DNA from: Shimia_B sp039198835
GTDB taxonomy: Bacteria; Pseudomonadota; Alphaproteobacteria; Rhodobacterales; Rhodobacteraceae
Direction: 5' to 3'
Length of the DNA stretch: 9,304 bases
NCBI GenBank assembly: GCA_039198835.1
Contig: JBCCTH010000111.1
Location: 1 to 9,304 of the forward strand
Shown here: in pieces, positions 1 to 6,056 of the stretch
Layout: each line of letters starts with the position of its first letter
Position numbering within the stretch: position 1 is the first letter of the stretch
The notes under the pieces: generated by a model
The model's input: the letters and a program-made list of their open reading frames with translations, nothing else
Told to the model about the DNA's origin: nothing
Database searches by the model: none
Made by a program: the position numbers and the translations under genes

Positions 1-173
1 CTTGCATCTATGCCTTTAGCGGCCAGAAGACGCAGCGATTGCGGATGCACGCGGCCAGCGGGCTTTGAGCCCGCCGAAAAGCTTGTCACCGCGCCGTTCG
101 AGCGTGTCTTCAAAATGTATTCAAGGAGGATGGAGCGGGCCGAGTTACCGGTGCAGAGGACGAGGATGTTCAT
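1..173 (-). CDS. arsC: Arsenate reductase ArsC, thioredoxin-coupled LMW-phosphatase type (3' end outside window)
   Basis: Only the first 57 codons lie in the window; the gene continues past base 1. The protein begins MNILVLCTGNSARS, which contains the CX5R phosphate-binding loop of low-molecular-weight protein tyrosine phosphatases (Cys7 nucleophile, Arg13). The Asn-Ser-Ala-Arg-Ser version of the loop, followed by an SAGS segment and then GRVHPQSL, is typical of ArsC arsenate reductases rather than true tyrosine phosphatases. These reduce arsenate to arsenite in the cytoplasm using a cysteine relay and thioredoxin; the relay cysteines would lie outside the window. The ATG at 171-173 places the loop at the usual distance from the N-terminus. 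There is no strong Shine-Dalgarno sequence before it. It shares its strand with the solute-binding protein gene upstream, 173 bases away. A related phosphatase of other function cannot be fully excluded from this fragment. Confidence 0.82.
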   Translation of the reverse strand, partial: MNILVLCTGNSARSILLEYILKTRSNGAVTSFSAGSKPAGRVHPQSLRLLAAKGIDA

Positions 174-253
174 GCGAGGGCCGTTAGGCCCCGAATGTAA
201 CGGGAATGTGACGCTCGGACGGGCTGGGGAGGAGCCGAGCCGGGGCTGCGATC

Positions 254-286
254 AATAAAACCGCAGTCCCGGGCCTGACCCGTGAC
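254..286 (-). terminator. Weak candidate terminator after the solute-binding protein gene
   Basis: On the minus strand, an imperfect hairpin at 266-286 (four GC pairs around a 5-base loop, then one mismatch and three more pairs) is followed after a few bases by a short T run (complement of 257-260). It sits about 60 bases past the stop of the solute-binding protein gene and before arsC. The T tract is short and offset from the stem, so termination would be weak at best. Confidence 0.25.
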
Positions 287-346
287 CTCGCGCTTGGCCT
301 TGGCCGAGAAACAAGGGGTCTCGCGGCCGGGGAGCGCGCCGCTAGG

Positions 347-2170
347 CTAGTCTTCGTACCACCAGACGTCAGGCTGAAAGCCGATCCAATCCCCGTACAT
401 CGGCAATTGCGCAGGAAACTTGAGCTCTTTGGCATGGGCGATCCGACCGGTTGAGAAGTGCTGGATCGGGATCACATAGCGCCCGGCCATCAGGATCCGA
501 TCGAGCGCTTTGACGGCGGCGCGAAAATCATCCTGGCTCGGCGCGTTCAAAAACGCATTGATCATCGCCTCAGCCGCGGGGACATCCATGCCCATCAGAT
601 TGCGCGTGCCGGGCTCTGTGACGCCCGCCGCACCCCAATAGAGCAATTGCTCGTTACCCGGTGACAGCGAAACGCCCCGGCGGAAATAGGCCATGTCAAA
701 GCTGTAATTGGTGACGCGCTCTTTGTGCTGTGCGCTATCGACTTTGTCGATCTGGGGCGAGATGCCCAGCCGCTTGAGCGCCTCGACATACATGTCGATC
801 ATCGTCTCGTTTTCTGTCGCGCCGACCTTGAGAAGGATGGTGAACTCAAAAGGCTCGCCAGCCGCGTTCTTGAGCGTGCCATCCTGGATCGTCCAGCCCG
901 CTTCCTCCATGAGGGCTGTGGCGCGTGCGATGCCCGCGCGGTTGCGTTCGGAGCCGTCGGACGCCGGCAGGCTATAGCCTTCGAGCGCTCCAGGCAAAAG
1001 CTCGCCCGCGAAGGGTTCGAGCAATTCGCGAACCCGGCCTTCGGCTGGGCCGGTCTCCATCCCGAGCACCGAGCCGCCAAAATAGCTGACGATCCTGTCC
1101 TGGCGGCCGCCGGTCATGGTCTCGTTGATGAATTCGAAGTTGAACGCCTCGATCATCGCCTGCCGCACCCGCCAATCCGCGAAGACGCTTGAGCGGGTGT
1201 TCATCACAAAGCCCGTCATGCCCGAGGGCCGATCATTAGGGATCTCCGAGCGCACGACATCGCCGCGTGTCACAGCGGGGAAATCGAACGCGGTCGCCCA
1301 TTTTTCTGCGTTGAACTCGCGATGCGTGGTGAGCTCTCCGGCTTTGAAGGCCTCAAACATCACCGACCCGTCCGCGTAGAACTCCATGCGGATCTCATCG
1401 AGATTGTTGGTGCCCCGCCGGAAGGGGATATCAGCGCCCCAGTAATCGGGGTTGCGCTTGAGGCTCACAAAGCGCCCGGCCTCCCAATCGTCGATCACGT
1501 AAGGCGCCGAGGAAATCGGCGGCTCAAGGCCCGATTCGGTAAAGTCGCGTCCGTCCCATTGCGCTTTTTTGAGGATCGGGCGCATCCCGGCGATGAGCGC
1601 GAGCTCGCGGTCTTCTACATTGAATGTGAAGCGGACAGACCTTGGCCCGGTTTGCTCCATCGTGTCGACCTTGGTCCAGAAGCTGGCATAGCGCGGGTGG
1701 CCGACCGTGCCCAGCGTCTCATAAGACCACATGACATCTTCGACCGTCACAGGGCTGCCATCTGAGAATCGGGCCTCCTCTCGGAGCGTGAATTCGACCC
1801 AGGAGCGATCTTCGGGCGTCTCAATCGATTCGGCGAGCACGCCATAAAGGGTAAACGGTTCGTCGTAAGACCGGCCCATCAGGCTCTCATGGGCGAGAAA
1901 TCTCAACTGCCAGGGGACCGAGCCTTTTCGGATGTGGGGGTTGAGGCTGTCAGAGCTGCCGCCCTCGCCTTGGATGATGCGCCCGCCCTTGGGCGCATCG
2001 GGGTTGGCATAAGGGAGTGACACAAAATCCGGGGGCAGGGCGGGGTCTCCATACATAGCTATGCCATGCTGCGGGCCTGCATGGCCCTCAGCCCCTGCGA
2101 ATCCCGGCGCGAGAGAGACCGCGCAAATGGCGGACAATGAGCGAAGTTTGGCGAAAAAATTTAGGCGCAT
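347..2170 (-). CDS. YejA-like periplasmic oligopeptide-binding protein (ABC transporter, SBP family 5)
   Basis: This 607-residue protein has a Sec signal peptide (basic start, hydrophobic core, Ala-Gly-Ala at 25-27 as likely cleavage site). It then carries the HGIAMYGDPALPPDF segment (about 35-49) and the following NPDAPKGG (56-63), typical of YejA relatives. Family-5 solute-binding signatures follow: the ARFSDGSPVTVEDV stretch near 133-146 and KRNPDYWG further on. Length matches E. coli YejA (about 600 residues), the binding component of the YejABEF peptide importer, which also takes up microcin C. It would bind peptides in the periplasm and pass them to a membrane permease. No yejB, yejE or yejF homologue lies beside it: downstream is arsC and upstream are divergent genes, so it must use a permease encoded elsewhere. 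The ATG at 2168-2170 is supported by the signal peptide; ribosome-binding complementarity is weak. The exact ligand cannot be read from sequence. Confidence 0.88.
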   Translation of the reverse strand: MRLNFFAKLRSLSAICAVSLAPGFAGAEGHAGPQHGIAMYGDPALPPDFVSLPYANPDAPKGGRIIQGEGGSSDSLNPHIRKGSVPWQLRFLAHESLMGRSYDEPFTLYGVLAESIETPEDRSWVEFTLREEARFSDGSPVTVEDVMWSYETLGTVGHPRYASFWTKVDTMEQTGPRSVRFTFNVEDRELALIAGMRPILKKAQWDGRDFTESGLEPPISSAPYVIDDWEAGRFVSLKRNPDYWGADIPFRRGTNNLDEIRMEFYADGSVMFEAFKAGELTTHREFNAEKWATAFDFPAVTRGDVVRSEIPNDRPSGMTGFVMNTRSSVFADWRVRQAMIEAFNFEFINETMTGGRQDRIVSYFGGSVLGMETGPAEGRVRELLEPFAGELLPGALEGYSLPASDGSERNRAGIARATALMEEAGWTIQDGTLKNAAGEPFEFTILLKVGATENETMIDMYVEALKRLGISPQIDKVDSAQHKERVTNYSFDMAYFRRGVSLSPGNEQLLYWGAAGVTEPGTRNLMGMDVPAAEAMINAFLNAPSQDDFRAAVKALDRILMAGRYVIPIQHFSTGRIAHAKELKFPAQLPMYGDWIGFQPDVWWYED

Positions 2171-2211
2171 GTCTGCAACGATCCCCGTGATGCCTTGTTT
2201 TGTTATCTCAG

Positions 2212-2240
2212 ACGTTACGGGCGGCTTTAAGCGTTTTCAA
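2212..2240 (-). promoter_or_regulatory. Possible promoter of the solute-binding protein gene
   Basis: On the minus strand, TTGAAA (complement of 2235-2240) and TAACGT (complement of 2212-2217) are separated by 17 bases, giving a sigma-70-like -35/-10 pair. Transcription would start near 2205, leaving a leader of roughly 35 bases. The -35 is good (5 of 6 to TTGACA) but the -10 is weak (3 of 6), so this is tentative. Confidence 0.3.
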
Positions 2241-2249
2241 ACTTTTAGC

Positions 2250-2278
2250 TTTATATCGAGCGCAAGATTGCCTATACA
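2250..2278 (+). promoter_or_regulatory. Possible promoter for a small RNA
   Basis: TTTATA (2250-2255) and TATACA (2273-2278) are separated by exactly 17 bases; each matches the sigma-70 consensus at 4 of 6 positions. The predicted start near 2285 lies just before a two-hairpin segment that ends in an intrinsic terminator. Support comes mainly from this arrangement, because the terminator needs some plus-strand transcript to end. Confidence 0.3.
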
Positions 2279-2284
2279 CAGGGC

Positions 2285-2359
2285 ACTGCTCGATAGGTTT
2301 CTTGCCTGTATGAAACCTGCCTCAATGACTTAACGCCGGCCTTGTGCCGGCGTTTTTTT
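2285..2359 (+). ncRNA. Candidate small RNA with two hairpins
   Basis: The segment contains a perfect 7-base-pair stem (AGGTTTC at 2295-2301 with GAAACCT at 2312-2318, 10-base loop), a short linker of about 13 bases, and then a strong intrinsic terminator hairpin with a T run. A possible promoter lies just upstream at 2250-2278, which would give a transcript of about 75 bases. No plausible plus-strand gene feeds this terminator, because the gene to the left runs on the opposite strand. I do not recognise a known RNA family. The alternative is that the terminator stops stray antisense transcription before bdhA. The 5' end is an estimate. Confidence 0.35.
2332..2359 (+). terminator. Strong intrinsic terminator upstream of bdhA
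   Basis: A perfect 9-base-pair stem (AACGCCGGC at 2332-2340 with GCCGGCGTT at 2346-2354) encloses a 5-base loop and runs directly into seven T residues (2353-2359), the classic factor-independent form. On the plus strand it sits between the start of the divergent solute-binding protein gene and bdhA, so it cannot end either of them. On the minus strand the A run before the stem gives only a shorter T tract, so plus is the main direction. Confidence 0.85.
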
Positions 2360-2426
2360 GTGTGGTGCTCCGCGCCCATGACCTGCGCCTAAATCCTAAG
2401 CGCGCCATCTTGTCCTGCCCGGCGAC

Positions 2427-2477
2427 ATGGGTCACTTTGCGAGCGCAGCATTGAGCGGCAGATCGGAGCAAACATGA
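2427..2477 (+). other. Possible 16-codon leader ORF overlapping the bdhA start
   Basis: An ATG at 2427 opens a 16-residue frame (MGHFASAALSGRSEQT) whose TGA stop overlaps the bdhA start codon in an ATGA arrangement at 2474-2477. Such overlaps often mark translational coupling. The frame lacks a clear Shine-Dalgarno sequence and resembles no known peptide, so chance is a real alternative. Confidence 0.15.
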
Positions 2478-3247
2478 CACTCAAGGGCAAGACCGCCATC
2501 ATCACCGGCTCAAATTCGGGCATCGGGCTCGGCATGGCGTGGCGTTTGGCGCGGGAGGGGATGAATGTTGTCCTCAATTCCTACACCGATCGCGCGGAAG
2601 ACCATGCCATCGCCGCTGAGATCTCTCACGAAACGGGGACAGTGGCGCGCTATATCCAGGCGGATCTCTCAAAGGGCGATGAGGCGCGGGCACTCGTGGC
2701 AAAGGCGGGCGTCTGCGATGTTCTCATCAACAATGCGGGCATTCAGCATGTCGCCCCGATCGATGAGTTTCCCGTGGGCAAATGGGACGCGATCATCGCG
2801 ATCATGCTGACATCGGCCTTCCATACGACCGCCGCCGCGCTCCCCATGATGCGTGAAAAGGGTTGGGGGCGGATCATCAATGTAGCCTCCGCCCATGGCC
2901 TGACGGCATCGCCTTACAAGTCAGCTTATGTATCAGCCAAACACGGTGTCGTGGGCATGACCAAGGTCGTGGCCCTTGAGACCGCCAAAGAGCCGATCAC
3001 CGCCAACGCGATCTGCCCCGGCTATGTGAAAACGCCTCTGGTGGAAGCGCAGATCCCCGATACGGCCAAGAAATATGGGATGAGCGAAGAAGAGGTGATC
3101 GAGAAGGTCTTGCTTGAACGCCAGCCCTCAAAGGAATTCGCCACGACAGATCAGCTCGGCGGCGTGGCTGCGTTTCTTTGCAGCGATGACGCGGCCCAGA
3201 TCACCGGCACGACAATAAGCGTTGATGGCGGTTGGACGGCTTTGTGA
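2474..3247 (+). CDS. bdhA: 3-hydroxybutyrate dehydrogenase (NAD-dependent, SDR family)
   Basis: This 257-residue classical short-chain dehydrogenase interconverts (R)-3-hydroxybutyrate and acetoacetate with NAD in the cytoplasm, the step by which polyhydroxybutyrate breakdown products enter central metabolism. Visible motifs are the cofactor loop TGSNSGIG (11-18), NNAG (86-89), Ser139, the YVSAK active site (Tyr152, Lys156) and CPG (181-183). The HBDH-specific substrate residues are present: Gln91, His141, Lys149, Gln193 and Trp254, matching Gln94, His144, Lys152, Gln196 and Trp257 of the Pseudomonas enzyme as I recall it. The C-terminal ERQPSKEFAT and ISVDGGW are also family hallmarks. One oddity: residue 111, where the SDR catalytic tetrad has Asn (context IAI-N-L), is Met, encoded by ATG at 2804-2806. 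A GGAG site (2465-2468) five bases before the ATG supports the start. The patatin gene follows after 13 bases. Confidence 0.95.
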   Translation: MTLKGKTAIITGSNSGIGLGMAWRLAREGMNVVLNSYTDRAEDHAIAAEISHETGTVARYIQADLSKGDEARALVAKAGVCDVLINNAGIQHVAPIDEFPVGKWDAIIAIMLTSAFHTTAAALPMMREKGWGRIINVASAHGLTASPYKSAYVSAKHGVVGMTKVVALETAKEPITANAICPGYVKTPLVEAQIPDTAKKYGMSEEEVIEKVLLERQPSKEFATTDQLGGVAAFLCSDDAAQITGTTISVDGGWTAL

Positions 3248-3260
3248 GGGAGCGCGTCTC

Positions 3261-4283
3261 ATGCGCATAAATCTGGCGTTACAGGGCGGAGGCGCGCACG
3301 GATCGTTCACCTGGGGCGTTCTCGACCGTTTGCTCGAAGAGCCAGACCTCGAGATCGCCGCCATTTCAGGCACGTCGGCAGGCGCGCTCAACGGCGCTGC
3401 GCTCAAATCAGGGCTGGTCCGCGGCGGGCATGAGGCTGCGCGCGAAAGCCTTTCATGGCTTTGGGAGCAGGTCGGCGCCATCAACGACGATCGATTTGCG
3501 GCCTGGATGGCCCCATTTTCGCCCGGGCTCGTGAGCAAGAGCATCGAGTATTCGCTGCCTTACACGCTGACCGATATGACCTCGCGGATGATGTCGCCCT
3601 ATATCTATGGTGATCTTTTCCAGAACCCGCTCGCGCGCATCGTTGATCGCTTCTCGTTTGAGGCCGTCTGCGCCAGAGCCGGGCCAGAGCTCTTTATCTG
3701 CGCGACGAATGTGCGCACGGGTAAGATCCGGGTGTTTTCCGGCGATCAGATTAATACCGACGCGATCCTGGCCTCTGCCTGCTTGCCGACGCTTTTTCAG
3801 GCCGTCGAGATCCGTGATCCAAAGACGCGCCGCCTCGAAGCCTATTGGGATGGCGGCTATACAGGCAACCCTGCGCTCTTTCCGCTTTTCGCGCCAGAGC
3901 TCCCCGATGACCTGGTGATCGTCAACATCAACCCGCTCGTGCGCGAGGAACTGCCCAAAAGCCCTCAAGAGATCCAGAACCGGATCAACGAGATTAGTTT
4001 CAATTCCTCGCTTTTGCGAGAATTGCGGGCGATCTCATTTGTTCAGCGCCTGATTTCAGATGAAAAGATGCCAAGCGGGGCGATGAAGGACGTCAAGGTC
4101 CATATGATCGCCGATGATGATCTGATGACAGAGCTTTCGGTGGCTACGAAGATCGTCCCCTCGCCGATCATCCTTGGCAAACTCAAGGAAGCCGGTCGCG
4201 CCGCCGCACAGGCCTTCTTGCGCAATGACGCGCCCAAACTGGGGAAAGAAAGCAGCGTCGATCTCGGAGCGATGTTTAGCTAA
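3261..4283 (+). CDS. Patatin-like phospholipase / acyl hydrolase with DUF3734-like C-terminus
   Basis: The 340-residue protein opens almost directly with the patatin oxyanion-hole motif GGGAHG (9-14). It then has the nucleophile elbow GTSAG (Ser39) and the second dyad residue in DGG (Asp198), so the Ser-Asp catalytic dyad is complete. Such enzymes hydrolyse acyl esters of lipids. The C-terminal part (about 230-320, beginning with NRINEISFNSSLLREL) resembles the DUF3734 region of proteobacterial patatin-like proteins. There is no signal peptide, so it is probably cytoplasmic or membrane-associated. The ATG at 3261 was chosen because it has a GGAG site at 3249-3252 and puts the GGG loop at residue 9. 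A longer frame from TTG 3222 would overlap bdhA and add a meaningless N-terminus. The position 13 bases after bdhA suggests co-transcription and a role linked to lipid or polyhydroxybutyrate turnover, which is inference; the substrate is unknown. Confidence 0.9.
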   Translation: MRINLALQGGGAHGSFTWGVLDRLLEEPDLEIAAISGTSAGALNGAALKSGLVRGGHEAARESLSWLWEQVGAINDDRFAAWMAPFSPGLVSKSIEYSLPYTLTDMTSRMMSPYIYGDLFQNPLARIVDRFSFEAVCARAGPELFICATNVRTGKIRVFSGDQINTDAILASACLPTLFQAVEIRDPKTRRLEAYWDGGYTGNPALFPLFAPELPDDLVIVNINPLVREELPKSPQEIQNRINEISFNSSLLRELRAISFVQRLISDEKMPSGAMKDVKVHMIADDDLMTELSVATKIVPSPIILGKLKEAGRAAAQAFLRNDAPKLGKESSVDLGAMFS

Positions 4284-4298
4284 ACGAGCCTGAGCCGT

Positions 4299-5078
4299 TT
4301 ACTCCGCGGCCCGTACCGGTTTTTGCGGCTTCGGCTCAGCGTCGACCCCGCCTTTCCCGTTGGGGTAAACGAGGCCCGCCGATATCACGAGCTTGGCGGC
4401 GTCTTCGACGCTCATATCGAGCTCAATGATGTCCGAGCGGGGGAAAAAGAGCAAAAAGCCCGATGTTGGGTTGGGCGTCGTGGGCACGAAGACCGAGATG
4501 AGATCGCTGTCTTCTTGGTTGTTCTTTGCGATCTCGCCCTTGGCATCAGTGGAGATAAACCCGATTGCCCAGATGCCGCGCCGGGGATATTCGATCATGC
4601 AGGCGCGTTCAAAGCTCGTATCTTCCTGATTAAAAACAGTCTCGGCGATCTGTTTCACTCCGCCATAGATCGACCGAACGACAGGAATGCCCTCGACAAC
4701 GCTTTCGGCCCAACGCAGAAGTGAGCGACCGATAAAGCCTTTCGCGATCCAGCCGACAAGAACGGTGAAGATCAAAAAGATGATCACACCCACGCCCCGG
4801 ATCGATGTGGGCGTGAAGCTCGGATCAATTTCGCCCTCAATGCCCAGAAGCTCTCTGACCCAAGGGCCAAGAAGGCGGCGCAGCAAGATATCTGGCGTCC
4901 AGCCATCGGGGATGAGCGGCAGAACGAAGCCGTCAATCCAGCCCACGACTGACCAGATCAACCAAATGGTCAGCCCGATGGGCGCGATCACGACGAGGCC
5001 GGTGAGAAAATTCGCGCGCATTCCGGCGAACCGGCCAGCGCGGCGTTTTTTGGGGATATCTTCGAAAGGCTTTGCCAT
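4299..5078 (-). CDS. DUF502 family inner-membrane protein
   Basis: From the ATG at 5076-5078 this is a 259-residue protein with two hydrophobic segments likely to span the membrane (about 24-46 and 95-116), a basic N-terminus (KKRR near 10-13) and a soluble C-terminal domain. The conserved blocks GIPVVRSIYGGVKQ (about 130-143) and PTTPNPTSGFLL (199-210) identify the DUF502 family, widespread in proteobacteria and without an established biochemical function. A TTG 30 bases upstream (5106-5108) would add ten residues; neither start has a convincing Shine-Dalgarno sequence, so ATG is preferred. It follows psuG on the same strand by about 50 bases and is probably co-transcribed, though nothing ties it functionally to pseudouridine. 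Its 3' end faces the patatin gene with 15 bases between the stops and no visible terminator. Confidence 0.9.
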   Translation of the reverse strand: MAKPFEDIPKKRRAGRFAGMRANFLTGLVVIAPIGLTIWLIWSVVGWIDGFVLPLIPDGWTPDILLRRLLGPWVRELLGIEGEIDPSFTPTSIRGVGVIIFLIFTVLVGWIAKGFIGRSLLRWAESVVEGIPVVRSIYGGVKQIAETVFNQEDTSFERACMIEYPRRGIWAIGFISTDAKGEIAKNNQEDSDLISVFVPTTPNPTSGFLLFFPRSDIIELDMSVEDAAKLVISAGLVYPNGKGGVDAEPKPQKPVRAAE

Positions 5079-5129
5079 GACTGCGGAATTCTGTTCGGAC
5101 GTCTTCAATCTATGCGGATCGGCGGGTCA

Positions 5130-6056
5130 TCACAACATCGTCTCCTTGAGCGCGGTCAATTGGCGCGCAATCTGGGCGGCAAGCTCTGCATTGTTGCGCA
5201 CCAGGGCAATATTTGCCTCAAGCGAGGCGCCCTGGGTCAGCTCAAAAAGCCGCGCGAGCAAAAATGGGGTGACATCTTTTCCGGTGATCGCGCGGCCTTC
5301 GGCGTCTGCGAGCGCTTGATCAATCAATGGCGTGATCCGCTCGAGCGGGATTTCGGCCTCAAGCGGGATCGGATTGGCGATGAGCTGCCCGCCGGGGAGC
5401 GCAAGCGCGCGCCGCATGACATGGGCGCGCGCGATCTCAAGCGGCGATGTTGCGCTGAGCGGCGCATCAAGGCCTGATTGCCGCGACCAGAACGCGGGGA
5501 AGGCGCTTTGCCCATACGCGATCACGGGCACGCCGAGGGTTTCAAGATATTCGAGCGTCTTCGGGAGATCGAGAATGGCCTTTGCGCCCGCCGCGACGAC
5601 CGTAACCGGGGTTTGCGCGAGCTCGGGCAAATCGGCTGAGATATCAAAGCTGGCTTCCGCGCCGCGATGCACGCCGCCGATCCCGCCGGTTGCGAACACC
5701 TCGATCCCCGCGAGGCGCGCGCCAATCATGGTGGCGGCCACGGTCGGGGCCCCGGTCAGCCCATTTGCCATGGCAAAGGCCATGTCAGCGCGCGAAAGCT
5801 TGAGCGCGTCTTGGCGCTGGGCCAGGGCAAGAAGCGTATCACCGTTGAGCCCAATGGCGAGCGCGCCGTCGATCACGGCGATTGTCGCAGGCGTGGCGCC
5901 TGCCGCGCGGACGGTGTCTTCAACAAGGCAGGCCGTCTGATGGTTTTGCGGAAAGGGCATGCCGTGGGTGATGATCGTGCTTTCTAACGCAACGATGGGC
6001 GCGCCCGTCTTCCGCGCGCGCGCGACCTCTTCAGAAAGCGTCAGGCGCGGCGTCAA
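5130..6056 (-). CDS. psuG: Pseudouridine-5'-phosphate glycosidase
   Basis: This 308-residue enzyme cleaves the C-C glycosidic bond of pseudouridine 5'-phosphate, giving uracil and ribose 5-phosphate in the cytoplasm. It aligns by eye with E. coli PsuG along its whole length. The recognised active-site residues are all present: Glu25 in ALESTIITHGMPFP, Lys86, His130 in GGIGGVHRGAE, Asp142 in DISADL, and the Schiff-base Lys159 in AGAKAILD (E. coli Glu31, Lys93, His137, Asp149, Lys166). The C-terminal TPFLLARLFELT block is also typical. The start codon is TTG at 6054-6056, overlapping the TGA stop of the upstream kinase gene (TTGA), so translation is probably coupled to psuK. The next Met is inside the active-site motif, so a later start is impossible. 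The usual pathway partner is directly upstream. Confidence 0.95.
   Translation of the reverse strand: MTPRLTLSEEVARARKTGAPIVALESTIITHGMPFPQNHQTACLVEDTVRAAGATPATIAVIDGALAIGLNGDTLLALAQRQDALKLSRADMAFAMANGLTGAPTVAATMIGARLAGIEVFATGGIGGVHRGAEASFDISADLPELAQTPVTVVAAGAKAILDLPKTLEYLETLGVPVIAYGQSAFPAFWSRQSGLDAPLSATSPLEIARAHVMRRALALPGGQLIANPIPLEAEIPLERITPLIDQALADAEGRAITGKDVTPFLLARLFELTQGASLEANIALVRNNAELAAQIARQLTALKETML

Noticed and set aside
184..435. Minus-strand 83-codon frame between the solute-binding protein gene and arsC
   Set aside because: It overlaps the 3' end of the solute-binding protein gene in another frame, is low-complexity Arg/Ser/Pro-rich, and has no supported start.
725..1192. Long plus-strand frame inside the solute-binding protein gene
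   Set aside because: It is antisense to a well-supported gene; GC-rich sequence commonly opens such frames, and the translation resembles no protein family.
2061..2333. Plus-strand frame of 90 codons ending just at the intrinsic terminator
   Set aside because: Its first 110 bases are antisense to the signal-peptide region of the solute-binding protein gene, the translation shows no domain, and there is no ribosome-binding site. The fit to the terminator looks accidental, although it is a possible alternative to a small RNA.
3453..3968. 171-codon minus-strand frame opposite the patatin gene
   Set aside because: It covers the catalytic region of the patatin gene on the other strand, and its translation has no recognisable motif.
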